NCBI GenBank assembly: GCA_963817465.1
Contig: CAWFOP010000002.1
Location: 16,234 to 80,233 of the forward strand
DNA from: CAMPKL01 sp963817465
GTDB taxonomy: Bacteria; Acidobacteriota; Terriglobia; Bryobacterales; UBA6623
Direction: 5' to 3'
Length of the DNA: 64,000 nucleotides
The notes beneath the pieces were generated by a model. It made no database searches. It was not told the origin of the DNA and was given only the letters and a program-made list of their open reading frames with translations. Positions 52,101-61,369 of the stretch are shown piece by piece. Within the stretch, counting starts at the first letter, position 1. The number at the start of each line of letters is the position of its first letter. Position numbers and translations under genes: made by a program.

Positions 52101-52978
52101 CAGTTTGCCTGAGAGCCGGCGACCGCGCGTTTGACAACGGTAAACCCGCTGCGCTTGAGCGCCAAGGCCAGAGCGTCGGCCAACGAGGCCTTCGTCGTCA
52201 CCGACCCTAGGTCAACACCCAAGTGGACGATCGTTTGGGCGATCTGCGGGCGCACGCCGCTTACGATGCAGTCCGCGCCCATCAGGCGGATCGCCGTGAT
52301 CGTCTTGAGCAAGTGCTGCGCCACGAGAGTGTCTACGGTGGGCACGCCGGTGATGTCGATGATGGCGATCTCAGACCCTGTCTCGACAATCCTTTCGAGC
52401 AGGGTTTCCATGACGACTTGAGTCCGGGAGCTGTCGAGCGTCCCAATCATGGGCAGCGCAAGCACGCCGTCCCACAATTTGACCACCGGGGTCGAGAGCT
52501 CGAGCATCTCCGCCTGCTGCCGGCCAATCAAGTCTTCCCGAGTCTTCTGAAACGCCTGCACCGTTTGAAGACCGAGCGTGTCGAGCAGTTCGGTGGCGAA
52601 CCAGGCGGCGTCCGCTATCTCTTGCGGCTTCTCCTGGAACTCTTCCCGAATGGCCGCAAAAAGCGGCTTTTTAAAGGAGAGGACAAAGCTCGCGGTTTGA
52701 GTTGACGTGAATCCCCGCAGCGCTCTCGAGGTTGAGATTTCGGTCATGAAGTCTCGCATCCTCGCCCACTCCGGCCGGTCAACCGCTCCATTGGGGTCCG
52801 CTTGAAGGCTCTGCAGCAGAAGGTCGATGAATGCGGCGGTCTGCTGCTGCAATTCCTCGTCCGAGATGCGACCGCTGCCCGCGGCGAGCCCTTGCCGGAG
52901 GTCATCCGTCCAAGACTTCAGAATCCAACCGCGCCTGGCTTCTAAAACGCGAAGAATGGTGGGCGGTGAAAAATCCAT
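52100..52978 (-). CDS. RsbR-like stressosome sensor
   Basis: 292 residues. N-terminal helical sensor domain (about 1-155, including a conserved Trp in LKSWTDDLRQGL) of the RsbR-D type, then a linker and a C-terminal STAS domain (165-285) with VKLWDGVLALPMIGTLDSSR, AIIDITGVPTVDTLVAQHLL (phospho-Thr positions) and DCIVSGVRPQIAQTIVHLGV. First gene of the module; the 243-bp upstream region is shared with lpxC and contains an AT-rich palindrome. Confidence 0.92.
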   Translation of the reverse strand: MDFSPPTILRVLEARRGWILKSWTDDLRQGLAAGSGRISDEELQQQTAAFIDLLLQSLQADPNGAVDRPEWARMRDFMTEISTSRALRGFTSTQTASFVLSFKKPLFAAIREEFQEKPQEIADAAWFATELLDTLGLQTVQAFQKTREDLIGRQQAEMLELSTPVVKLWDGVLALPMIGTLDSSRTQVVMETLLERIVETGSEIAIIDITGVPTVDTLVAQHLLKTITAIRLMGADCIVSGVRPQIAQTIVHLGVDLGSVTTKASLADALALALKRSGFTVVKRAVAGSQAN

Positions 52979-53060
52979 TGGTTGAGCGATTCGCTATCAT
53001 CGCAGCCGCCGGAGGCCGATGCAAATTTTAAATAGGTAACTAACCTACCTTGTCGCAGAT

Positions 53061-53098
53061 GCTAAAAAAACATAAAACCCGCTTGATGTTTTTTTAGC
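53061..53098. promoter_or_regulatory. AT-rich 13-bp perfect palindrome between rsbR and lpxC
   Basis: GCTAAAAAAACAT (53061-53073) and ATGTTTTTTTAGC (53086-53098) are exact complements around a 12-nt centre. A smaller inverted repeat TAGGT/ACCTA lies at 53033-53047. Both sit between divergent genes, in markedly AT-rich sequence against a GC-rich background, so an operator or bend site is more likely than a terminator. Confidence 0.7.
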
Positions 53099-53221
53099 TA
53101 ATCGGACGCCAAGTGTTGCAAAATTACCGCAGTGTGTCACTCAAGACCCATATTTTCAATGCTTTACGTCCGGATCCTGCGCTTGCTACCGTAAGGAGCG
53201 TCAGGAAAGGACTCTCCGTTT

Positions 53222-54097
53222 TTGTCGTCCGAAAACACCGTCTCTCGCCCGATTGCCATCAGCGGAGTCGGCCTTCATAGCGGGGCGCCCGTCAACATGA
53301 CGATCAAGCCGGCCGAGTCGGGCGGCGTCGTTTTCATCCGCAAAGATCTCGAAGGTTTCCGCATCCCGGCGCGCTGGCGCAACGTCGCGAAAGTCAGCTA
53401 TGCCACAAGCCTGATGCGGGAAGGCGTGCTGCTTTCGACTACGGAACACCTGCTCAGCACGCTCTACGCGTTGCAAATCGACAACGCCGAGATCGAGATC
53501 GACAATCTCGAGGTGCCGATCGTGGACGGCAGCTCGGCGCCCTTTGTCGAGATGGTCGAGCAAGCCGGAGTGGAACAGCTCGAGCAGCCCCGCGAATACC
53601 TGCGCATCGCGCACCCGATCGAGGTGCGCGAGGGCGCGAAACGGATCCGCGTCGAACCCAGCGACCGCTTCGAGATCATCTGCGAGAGCCGCTTCGATCA
53701 CCCCCTGGTCGGCGTGCAGCGCATTGAGTGCGAATTGACGCCCGCCTACTATGCCCGGGAAATCGCGCCGGCGCGGACGTTTGGTTTCGAGCGCGACCTC
53801 GAGCAGATGCGCGACATGGGCCTGATCCGCGGCGCTACGCTCGACAACGCCGTGTGCTTCGGAGATGACGCGGTACTCAATCCCGGCGGGCTGCGCTTCG
53901 ACGACGAGCCGTGCCGCCATAAGCTGCTCGATCTGATCGGCGATCTGGCGATGCTCGGTCGACCGCTGCTGGGCCGCGTGATCGCCGAGCGCGCGGGACA
54001 TGCGATGCACATCGCGCTGGTGCGCGCGATCATGAGCCGGCCGGGTTGTTACGAGCTGACCGAAGCCGGAGCGATGAGCCGGGCGGCGGCGCGTTGA
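53222..54097 (+). CDS. lpxC: UDP-3-O-acyl-N-acetylglucosamine deacetylase
   Basis: 291 residues. Zn-dependent committed step of lipid A synthesis. Zn ligands His76 (STTEHLLS, with Glu75 the base), His233 and Asp237 (CRHKLLDLIGDLAML) and the acid His260 (RAGHAMH) are all present, as are SGVGLHSG and PIVDGSSAPFVE at the N-terminal half. The start is a TTG at 53222 with AAGGA about 15 nt upstream; no ATG fits. It proves a Gram-negative envelope with lipid A. Confidence 0.96.
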   Translation: MSSENTVSRPIAISGVGLHSGAPVNMTIKPAESGGVVFIRKDLEGFRIPARWRNVAKVSYATSLMREGVLLSTTEHLLSTLYALQIDNAEIEIDNLEVPIVDGSSAPFVEMVEQAGVEQLEQPREYLRIAHPIEVREGAKRIRVEPSDRFEIICESRFDHPLVGVQRIECELTPAYYAREIAPARTFGFERDLEQMRDMGLIRGATLDNAVCFGDDAVLNPGGLRFDDEPCRHKLLDLIGDLAMLGRPLLGRVIAERAGHAMHIALVRAIMSRPGCYELTEAGAMSRAAAR

Positions 54098-54222
54098 CGT
54101 CTCACGAAACGGGGGCATAGAATGATGGTTCGGGCGCATGCTGCCATCTCGGCGGAGGGCGCCCGTGAGGTGCGGGGTTCCCGAATAACTCTGCCAGCAC
54201 GGTTCAAATCCAACCTCCGTTG
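54098..54222. other. Short non-coding gap with a hairpin
   Basis: Contains a 7-bp inverted repeat CGGGCGC / GCGCCCG (54131-54137 / 54159-54165) after lpxC. Possibly its terminator. A T-loop-like GGTTCAAATCC at 54201-54211 has no tRNA around it. Confidence 0.35.
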
Positions 54223-54972
54223 ATGGCGCGCTTCCGCGTCGCCGCCGACAGCCTTTTTACGGCCTTCTTCCCTGACAATTGCCGCTTGTGCAAGCAGCCG
54301 CTGACGGCGGCCGGCGCGGCGCCGGTCTGCTCGGCTTGCATGGCAAGTCTCGAGGATTGGGGCGGAGCCCTGCTGTGCTCGGGTTGCCAGCAAATCGTCG
54401 ATGAGCCGAGCGCTCTCGACGACCGCGGCTACTGCGGCGTCTGTCGCCGCGAGCCGCCGGTGTTCAGCAGGGTTTGGAGCTCGGGGCCGTACGACGGCGC
54501 GCTGCGCCGCACGATTCATCTGCTCAAGTACGACGGCGTGCGCCCTCTGGCGGATGTCATGGCGTCGCGCCTGGAAAGCGGTTTCGACGCCGTTCATGGC
54601 GCCGATTTGATCGTTCCCGCCCCGTTGCATTGGCGCAGAACGCTGACGCGGGGCTTCAACCAGTCCGCCCTGATCGCGCGGCGGCTTGGCGATGCGGCCG
54701 GCGTGCGCTACGAGCGGCGGTTGCTCGCGCGCGTCCGCCACACCTCTTCGCAGGCGGGTTTGTCGCAGCACGAACGCCGGCGGAACTTGCGGGGCGCGTT
54801 TCGCGTCCAGTCTCGCGAGACGATTCAAGGAAAGACGGTTTTGCTCGTCGACGACGTGATGACGACGGGCGCGACTCTCAGCGCTTGCGCCAGGGCCCTC
54901 AAACGGGCTGGAGCTCAAGAGGTGAGGGCTTTAGTAGTAGCTCGCGCGTTGCTGGGAAGGCGCGCGCACTGA
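54223..54972 (+). CDS. comF: ComF-family phosphoribosyltransferase-like protein
   Basis: 249 residues. Two N-terminal Cys pairs (CRLCKQPL, CSAC; CSGCQ, CGVC) form the ComF zinc domain, followed by YDGALRRTIHLLKYDGVRPL and the PRPP-binding loop VLLVDDVMTTGATLSACAR. ComF assists uptake or handling of transforming DNA, but the family is widespread in non-competent bacteria. ATG 54223 gives MARFRVAADSLFTAFFP. Confidence 0.9.
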   Translation: MARFRVAADSLFTAFFPDNCRLCKQPLTAAGAAPVCSACMASLEDWGGALLCSGCQQIVDEPSALDDRGYCGVCRREPPVFSRVWSSGPYDGALRRTIHLLKYDGVRPLADVMASRLESGFDAVHGADLIVPAPLHWRRTLTRGFNQSALIARRLGDAAGVRYERRLLARVRHTSSQAGLSQHERRRNLRGAFRVQSRETIQGKTVLLVDDVMTTGATLSACARALKRAGAQEVRALVVARALLGRRAH

Positions 54973-55013
54973 GTCCGGGAGCATAGAGGCGACCGGACAG
55001 GAGTAAGAGAGGC

Positions 55014-55541
55014 ATGATCGAAGGCAATCTCTTGCGGAGTCCGGTTCTGGTTCTAAACGCCAGTTACGAACCGATCCATGTGTGCGCCGCGCGCCGGGCT
55101 CTGGTGTTGTTGTTCAAGGGCGTGGCGCAAACCGAGGAGGCGGGGGTGGCGTTGTTGCGCTCGGCGCGGGCGGCGATGCCGGTGCCGTCGGTCATCCGGC
55201 TGCTCGAATACCGCCGCATTCCGCGGCAGACGCGGGCTCTGTCGCGCAAAAACATCCTCATCCGCGACCATTTCACCTGCCAGTACTGCGGCAAGAAGGG
55301 CGGCGCGGGCGAGCTCACGCTCGATCATGTGCTGCCGCGCTCGCGCGGCGGGGCGACGTCGTGGGAAAACCTGGTGGCGGCCTGCCGTCCCTGCAATAAC
55401 CGCAAAGGAAATCACTTGCCCGAAGAAGCGCGCATGCCTCTCAAGCGGCGGCCGAAGCCGTTCACGCTGCACACCAGCCGCAGCCTCATGCGCCAGCTCG
55501 GCAGCCAGCAGGAAACCTGGCGGAAGTACCTGTTTTATTAG
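55014..55541 (+). CDS. HNH endonuclease-family protein
   Basis: 175 residues. N-terminal PVLVLNASYEPIHVCAARRA, then the HNH fold: CQYCGKKGGAGELTLDHVLP, RSRGGATSWENLVAACRPCN and NRKGNH, with two CxxC zinc pairs and the H-N-H catalytic set. This compact standalone type is highly conserved in many phyla; its biological role is not established. It follows comF by 41 bp and its stop overlaps the convergent ABC gene by 4 bp. Confidence 0.93.
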   Translation: MIEGNLLRSPVLVLNASYEPIHVCAARRALVLLFKGVAQTEEAGVALLRSARAAMPVPSVIRLLEYRRIPRQTRALSRKNILIRDHFTCQYCGKKGGAGELTLDHVLPRSRGGATSWENLVAACRPCNNRKGNHLPEEARMPLKRRPKPFTLHTSRSLMRQLGSQQETWRKYLFY

Positions 55542-57424
55542 CTGCGCAGCAGGCCCAGGGATTCACTCGCGGAGGGCTCGTCGGCGGCTTCGCGCTTGAC
55601 GTGAGCGTCTTCCAACTTGTCGCCTTCGCCCGGCGCCAGGAACATGTTTTCCGCCAGGCCGTGCTGGCGATCGTAGAGCTCGCGATAGCGGCCGTCGGCG
55701 TCGTAGAGCTCGCGGTGATCGCCGCGCTCGACAACCAGTCCGCCTTCGACGACCAGGATTTGGTCGGCGCGACGGATCGTCGACAAGCGGTGCGCGATCA
55801 CGAACGTCGTGCGGCCCTTCATTAAATACGACAGGCCGTGCTGAATCAGCGCTTCGGACTCCGAGTCGAGACTCGAGGTCGCCTCGTCGAGGATCAGGAT
55901 ACGCGGATCGGCCAGCACGGCTCGCGCGATCGCGACGCGCTGGCGCTGGCCGCCCGACAGCTTCACGCCGCGCTCGCCCACCACGGTCTCGTAGCCCAGC
56001 TCGAATGTTTCGGCGAACTCGTCGACGCGAGCGATGCGGCAGGCTTCGAGAATCTTTTCGTCCGAAGCGTCGGGCCGCGCGAAGGCGATGTTCTCGCGGA
56101 TCGTTCCGTCGAACAGAAACGTCTCTTGCAGCACGACGCCAAGCTGCGGCCGGAATGAAGACAGCCTGACCGTCGAGAGGTCGACGCCGTCGACGGTCAC
56201 GACGCCCAGGCGGGGCGCGTGAAAGGCGGCCACCAGGCCGATGATCGTCGACTTGCCCGACCCCGAAGAACCGACCAGGGCCGTCACCGAGTCGGGGCGC
56301 GATTCAAAGCTGACGCCGTGCAAGACGTCTTTGCCTTCCTCGTAGGCGAATACGACGTCCTCGAATGCGATGCGCCCCTCGATCGGCCCCAGCTCGATCG
56401 TTCGCCGGGGATCGACGTCTTCGGGGATCTCGCCCAGGACTTCACGCGTGCGCTCGAGGCCCGAGACGGCCTCCATCAACTGCGTCGAGATGTTGACGAC
56501 CTGGAACAGCGGGGAGACGAACACAGCCGAAAAAATAATGAACGATCCCAGGTCGCCGAGCGTCATCGTTCCGCCCTCGATCGCCAGCGCGCCGCGCCAA
56601 ACGATCAGGGCGCCCATGCCGCCGAGAAGCAACTGCGCCGCAACGCCCACCAGCGACGTCCCGGTCAGAGTCTTGTAGACGTTCTCGAGCATGCGGTCGA
56701 CGCCGAGGGAGAAGACGTGGGCCTCGCGGCTTTCCGCGTGATAGCCCTTGACGACGCGCACGCCCCCCAGCGATTCGGTCAGCCGGCCGGTGACTTCGCT
56801 GCGAATCTTCTGGCGTTCCTTGAAGTGCGGCCGCAACGTGGTGAAGGCGCGCTGCAGCACGGCCACGAAGGCGAAGACCATGACCATCGAAACCAGCGTC
56901 AGCTTCCAATTCAGGTACAGCAATACCGCCAGGGCGCCGAGCGAGGTGATCAGCCCGCCGAGCAGTTGCACCAAGCCGGTTCCCACTAGATTGCGAACGC
57001 CTTCGACGTCGCTCATGATGCGGCTGACCAGCCGACCGACCTGGTTCGAGTCGTAGAACGCGACCGGCAAGCGGCCGACATGCTGCTGAACTTTGACGCG
57101 CAGCTCGGCGATGAGCCTTTGACCCGACTTGGACAACAACTGCGTCAGCGCATAGGTCGAGGCGGCTTGGACGATCGTGGCCGCGACGATCGCCAGCACG
57201 ATCGGGTCGAGCAAATCGCTCCGCCCTTTGGCGATGACGTCATCGAGGATGTACTTGGTGGTACCCGGCAGAACCATGGCCGCGAGCCGGCTGACCAGGA
57301 TCAAGACCAGGCCGACCGCGAGCACGCCCTTGCGTTCGGCCATCATGTCTTTGATGTCAGGCCAGATGTCGCGGAGGCGCTCGCTTGCGGGTCGTTTTTC
57401 TTTTTTGGGAGGGTCGGAAGCCAA
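55538..57424 (-). CDS. MsbA-like ABC exporter (permease-ATPase fusion)
   Basis: 628 residues, half-transporter acting as a dimer. Six membrane helices in 30-320, then the ATPase: Walker A LVGSSGSGKSTIIGL, Q-loop VVLQETFLFDGTIRENI, signature VKLSGGQRQRVAIARAVLA, Walker B ILILDEATSSLDSES and H-loop FVIAHRLST. Closest to lipid/multidrug exporters (MsbA, BmrA type), probably exporting a lipid or hydrophobic compound. A 45-residue polar C-terminal tail is unusual. Confidence 0.94.
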   Translation of the reverse strand: MASDPPKKEKRPASERLRDIWPDIKDMMAERKGVLAVGLVLILVSRLAAMVLPGTTKYILDDVIAKGRSDLLDPIVLAIVAATIVQAASTYALTQLLSKSGQRLIAELRVKVQQHVGRLPVAFYDSNQVGRLVSRIMSDVEGVRNLVGTGLVQLLGGLITSLGALAVLLYLNWKLTLVSMVMVFAFVAVLQRAFTTLRPHFKERQKIRSEVTGRLTESLGGVRVVKGYHAESREAHVFSLGVDRMLENVYKTLTGTSLVGVAAQLLLGGMGALIVWRGALAIEGGTMTLGDLGSFIIFSAVFVSPLFQVVNISTQLMEAVSGLERTREVLGEIPEDVDPRRTIELGPIEGRIAFEDVVFAYEEGKDVLHGVSFESRPDSVTALVGSSGSGKSTIIGLVAAFHAPRLGVVTVDGVDLSTVRLSSFRPQLGVVLQETFLFDGTIRENIAFARPDASDEKILEACRIARVDEFAETFELGYETVVGERGVKLSGGQRQRVAIARAVLADPRILILDEATSSLDSESEALIQHGLSYLMKGRTTFVIAHRLSTIRRADQILVVEGGLVVERGDHRELYDADGRYRELYDRQHGLAENMFLAPGEGDKLEDAHVKREAADEPSASESLGLLRS

Positions 57425-57494
57425 AGCTCAGTATAGGAACCCGTCGTCGGCGCCGCTGCGTATATAAGTCTTGGCTCGATTAGACTGACGACTG

Positions 57495-59006
57495 ATGAGA
57501 GTTCTTCTCGTAGCGCTGCTGGCGGTCGGCCTGGCGCATGGCCAAGACCAGGAACAGCAGCTCGACGCCGACGTCCGCATGTTCACGGTGATGGCGGCGA
57601 TCAACATGGCCGGATACGACGACGGATTGGGCAGTCCTCAGGATTCGCTGGTGCGGCAGGCCGTGCGTACTGAGCTCGAGAAGTTCGACGGGCCCAGCCG
57701 CAAGCTGCTGACGACCGCCTACGAACAGCTCAAGCTCGACGATCCGTCGGAGAACCTGTCGCAGTTCGTCACCTACGCGTTGATCTGCGAGCCTGCGCCG
57801 ACGTTCGAGCTCAAGGCCAACCTGCCCACCGACCTGCCTCCCGAAGTCCGCCGACTCAGGGCGCTGGCGCCGCTGTTCGAGCAGTTTTACAACGAGGCGA
57901 ATATCGAGGCCCTGTGGAACAAGTACCAGCCCGCTTACAACCAGGAGCTTGACCGCTATCAGGCCGTCTTGGTGCCGCTGCTGTTTCGCACGGCGGGCTA
58001 CTTGCGGCTCGGGCTGCAGAGCCGCGAGTTCCAAGGCTTCAAGGTGTGGATCGACTTGCTCGGCGCCCCGAACAGCCTCAACACGCGGCTCTACGGCGGC
58101 AACGTTCAGGTGGTGGCGCATGCGACCGACAAGATCAAGCTCGACGAGATTCGCCACGCCTTCTTGGTGCACTTGTTGGATCGGCTGTCGATTCGCTACC
58201 GCAACGTGGTCGCCGAGAAGGAAGTGCTCTCGCGATTCGCACTATTCGCGCCCGCATTGCCCGAGAGCTACAAGACCGATTTCGAGCTGCTGGTGACCGC
58301 CTCGCTGGTAAACGCCGTCGAAGCGAGGCTCGAACGCGGCACGCCGGACGAGAAGCTCGCCAAGGTTGGGCGGGACATGCGCGAGGGCTACATCCTGACG
58401 CCGTACTTCTACGAGGCGCTCGAAAAGTTCGAAGCCGATACGCGCACGATCAATCAGTACTACGCCGAGATGATCGAGGGCATCGATCTCAAGCGCGAGG
58501 CGGCCCGCCTGCAGGATGTGAAATTCGCCGAAAAGTCGCAGCGGGAATTGGAGCGGGCCGCGCCCAAGCGCGTTGAGATCTCGGCGGTCGACAAGCTGCT
58601 GCAGAAGGGCGAATTTCTGCTCGGCGAGGAGAAGACCGACGAGGCCCGGGACGCCTACGTCGCGGCTCAGGACGAAGCGGGCGGCGCGAACGCGCAGGCG
58701 GAATACGGGCTGGCGCGCGTCGCCATCACCGATGCCGACCCGGACTTGGCGCGCGAGCACTTTCTCCGCGCGGCCGAGTTGGCGGAAGACGATCCCCACA
58801 TCCGTGCGATGTCGCATTTATACATCGGGCGGATCGAGGACATCGTGGGAAACCGGGAACAAGCGGTCGTGCACTACAAGCTGGCCCTGGACGCCGGCGA
58901 CCCCTCGCCGCATACCCGCGAAATGGCTCAAAAAGGGATCGACGCTCCCTTTTCGAGGCCCCACGATGAGGGCGAGGAAGCCGGCGAGCGGCCCGGTCAA
59001 CCGTAA
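57495..59006 (+). CDS. Secreted TPR-containing protein
   Basis: 503 residues. Signal peptide (LLVALLAVGLAHGQD). The middle (70-340) is a helical domain of unknown family with TTAYEQLKLDDPSENLSQFV and PLFEQFYNEANIEALWNKYQ. From about residue 365 TPR-like repeats appear (KGEFLLGEEKTDEARDAYVA, LARVAITDADPDLAREHFLR, IGRIEDIVGNREQAVVHYKL). Probably a periplasmic scaffold. Followed after 94 bp by another TPR gene. Confidence 0.8.
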   Translation: MRVLLVALLAVGLAHGQDQEQQLDADVRMFTVMAAINMAGYDDGLGSPQDSLVRQAVRTELEKFDGPSRKLLTTAYEQLKLDDPSENLSQFVTYALICEPAPTFELKANLPTDLPPEVRRLRALAPLFEQFYNEANIEALWNKYQPAYNQELDRYQAVLVPLLFRTAGYLRLGLQSREFQGFKVWIDLLGAPNSLNTRLYGGNVQVVAHATDKIKLDEIRHAFLVHLLDRLSIRYRNVVAEKEVLSRFALFAPALPESYKTDFELLVTASLVNAVEARLERGTPDEKLAKVGRDMREGYILTPYFYEALEKFEADTRTINQYYAEMIEGIDLKREAARLQDVKFAEKSQRELERAAPKRVEISAVDKLLQKGEFLLGEEKTDEARDAYVAAQDEAGGANAQAEYGLARVAITDADPDLAREHFLRAAELAEDDPHIRAMSHLYIGRIEDIVGNREQAVVHYKLALDAGDPSPHTREMAQKGIDAPFSRPHDEGEEAGERPGQP

Positions 59007-59100
59007 CGTCTTCGGACCGCCTCGCATCCAACGCGAAGGTTCATTAAAATAGGACCTGCGCGTCCGGCGGCCGAAACGGTCAGCGGTTCGGGAGAGGTTT

Positions 59101-59829
59101 ATGAAACGCATCTGCTTATTGTTCGCATCGATTTTGGTTTGCGCGCTCGCCCTGTCGGCGCAGCCGCAACCCAAGTCCCAAAAGGAACTCGACGCCGTCA
59201 TGGCGATCCAAAACGCCCAAGATCCGGACCAGCGCATCGCCGCGGCTGACGAATTGATCAAGGGCTTCCCGGAGACCGAATTCAAGGAATTCGCGAACTA
59301 CATGACGATGCTGTCGTACCAGCAGAAGAACGACTTCGAAAACATGATGATTTTCGGAGAGCGCACGCTCGAAGTGAATCCGGACAACGTCGGAGTCCTG
59401 CTGCAACTCTCTTACGCCATCCCTCTGCGGACGCGCGAGTTCGACCTGGACAAGGAAGAGAAGCTGGCCAAGTCAGAGGACTTTGCGAAGCGCGCGGTCA
59501 CCTTGGTGCCCAATCTGGCCAAGCCGGATCCGAACATTTCGGATGAGGAGTGGCTGGCGACCAAAAAGGACTTCATGGCGCAGGCGAATGAATCGCTTGG
59601 CTTGGTTTCGCTCAAGCGCCAGAACTTCGCCGCGGCGTCCGAGTACTTCCAAAAGGCGCTTGATCTGGCGCCCGAACAGAATCCGACGACGTTCTACTAT
59701 CTCGCGCAGGCGCTGCATAAGGACGGCAAGAAGGCCGAGGCTCTCAACGCCATCAACACCGCCCTCAGCAACGGCTTCGACGCGACGATGGGCAATGAGC
59801 TCAAGAAGCAGATCGAAGCCGGTTCCTGA
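59101..59829 (+). CDS. Secreted TPR-containing protein
   Basis: 242 residues with signal peptide (LLFASILVCALALSAQ) and tetratricopeptide-type helix pairs (ELDAVMAIQNAQDPDQRIAA, ESLGLVSLKRQNFAAASEYF, YYLAQALHKDGKKAEALNAI). No enzymatic motif. A -10-like TAAAAT near 59045 precedes it. Likely a periplasmic adaptor. Confidence 0.85.
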   Translation: MKRICLLFASILVCALALSAQPQPKSQKELDAVMAIQNAQDPDQRIAAADELIKGFPETEFKEFANYMTMLSYQQKNDFENMMIFGERTLEVNPDNVGVLLQLSYAIPLRTREFDLDKEEKLAKSEDFAKRAVTLVPNLAKPDPNISDEEWLATKKDFMAQANESLGLVSLKRQNFAAASEYFQKALDLAPEQNPTTFYYLAQALHKDGKKAEALNAINTALSNGFDATMGNELKKQIEAGS

Positions 59830-59903
59830 CGAGCTCGCTTGGAGGACCGGGGATCAACGCCGCTCGCAAACCGCGGGCGGCGTTTCGTTGTTTGAGGGTC
59901 GAA

Positions 59904-60614
59904 ATGCCCGACAGCCTGCAAACGCTTCAAACCCGCCTCGGTCACCGCTTCCATGACCCGGGCCTGCTCGAAACAGCTTTGACCCACCGCTCCTACGCCC
60001 GCGAAATGGGCGTCGGCGAACATAACGAGCGGCTGGAATTGCTCGGCGACGCCGTTCTCGGATTGATCGCCACCGAGACTCTGATGCAGCGCTTTCCCGA
60101 GCATTCCGAAGGTCGCTTGACGAAGGTGAAAGCGGCGCTGGTGAGCACGCAGGGTCTGCTGCGCGAAGCGGAAGCGATCGGGCTGGGAGATCATCTGCGG
60201 CTGGGGCGGGCGGAGGAGCGCAGCGGCGGAAGAGAGAAAAGGACTCTGCTCGCCGACACCGTCGAGGCGATCATCGCGGCGGTTTATCTGGACGGCGGTC
60301 TCGACGCCGCGCGGACCGTCATCAAGCGCCTAGGCCTGCGCGAAGAGCGCTTGATCGAAGCCGACAACAACCTCGCGGGCGGCAACCCGAAATCGACGCT
60401 GCAAGAAATTCTGCAAGGCCGCGGACTCGCATTGCCGACGTATTCGGTCGTTTCCGAGCAAGGCCCCCCACACCAGCGCAGCTACCTGATTCGCATCGAC
60501 GTCTGCGGGCGTTTCACCGCCGAGGCCGCCGGCGCGACAAAAAAGGCCGCTGAACAGTTGGCCGCCGCCGAGGCGATGCGCGATCTGAGTTGGCTGCCGC
60601 CCGAGGAGGATTGA
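59904..60614 (+). CDS. rnc: Ribonuclease III
   Basis: 236 residues. Double-strand-specific RNase for rRNA and mRNA processing. Signature HNERLELLGDAVLGL (residues 38-52), DTVEAIIAAVYLDGGLDAAR (Mg-binding Asp/Glu), then a dsRNA-binding domain with NPKSTLQEILQGRG and GATKKAAEQLAAAEAM. ATG 59904 is preferred over a TTG 12 bp earlier. Confidence 0.95.
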   Translation: MPDSLQTLQTRLGHRFHDPGLLETALTHRSYAREMGVGEHNERLELLGDAVLGLIATETLMQRFPEHSEGRLTKVKAALVSTQGLLREAEAIGLGDHLRLGRAEERSGGREKRTLLADTVEAIIAAVYLDGGLDAARTVIKRLGLREERLIEADNNLAGGNPKSTLQEILQGRGLALPTYSVVSEQGPPHQRSYLIRIDVCGRFTAEAAGATKKAAEQLAAAEAMRDLSWLPPEED

Positions 60615-60667
60615 TCTTCGCCGATCCTTGACTTCCGCTCGACCTGAAGTCTTAGTCTGAACCCACG

Positions 60668-61369
60668 ATGCTCAGGAACCGACCGCCCGACATTCGCCGA
60701 CCTGACTGCGACGTGGTCCTGATCGGGGAACGCCGCGTCGGCATCGCCGCCCGGCAGCAAGCCGCGGCTGACGCCGCCCTGGAGACGTGGGAACGACTCC
60801 CCTGGCCGGAGGGTCTGCTCTCGCACAACTGCTTCGGCAGCGAAGACGGCGAAACCGTCGTCCACTACTCGCAGTGGACAGACGAAGACGCGGTCGAGAA
60901 ATTCAAGCGCGCCGATCAAGGAGCCAAGGCTGCCGACGGCGGCCGAGCCCGCGTGATTCTCGACGCCGCACCCGAAGTCGAGCACTTGGGCGTCGCCGCC
61001 TATCGCGTCTATCGCAGCGTGGCTTGGAACGACGGCGGATCGCCGGGCTGCATCGTCGTGATTCGTTTCGAAGTCGACGGTCTCGATCAGCAGTTGCGGC
61101 TCTACCAATCGCTCGCCGCCGCCGGAGCACGCTCGACACGGCCGGAGGGCCTGCTCGCCGTGCACTTCCACTTCAGCGTTGACCGCAAGAGCGTGCTGAA
61201 CTACACCGAGTGGAGCGACGCCGAGGCCCACCGGGAGTCGCTCGACGGCGCGCTCGTCGCGGACCGCCGACGGGTGATCAACGGCCTCTCGGGAGTGCGT
61301 CCGCTGGGGTATAAACGCTATCGCTTGCTGGGCGGCCTGGCCGTTGAGCCCGCCTCCGCCGGAGGCTAG
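60668..61369 (+). CDS. Antibiotic-biosynthesis-monooxygenase-like protein, two domains
   Basis: 233 residues made of two tandem ferredoxin-like ABM halves: LIGERRVGIAARQQAAADAA with VVHYSQWTDEDAVEKFKRAD, then VVIRFEVDGLDQQLRLYQSL with SVLNYTEWSDAEAHRESL. Such proteins are cofactor-free oxygenases or folding/binding proteins. Convergent with the SDR gene (4-bp overlap). Confidence 0.8.
   Translation: MLRNRPPDIRRPDCDVVLIGERRVGIAARQQAAADAALETWERLPWPEGLLSHNCFGSEDGETVVHYSQWTDEDAVEKFKRADQGAKAADGGRARVILDAAPEVEHLGVAAYRVYRSVAWNDGGSPGCIVVIRFEVDGLDQQLRLYQSLAAAGARSTRPEGLLAVHFHFSVDRKSVLNYTEWSDAEAHRESLDGALVADRRRVINGLSGVRPLGYKRYRLLGGLAVEPASAGG

Noticed and set aside
54198..54215. T-loop-like GGTTCAAATCC suggesting a tRNA or SRP RNA
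   Set aside because: Flanking bases do not form a T-stem, acceptor stem or anticodon arm, and no SRP GGAA tetraloop motif is present.
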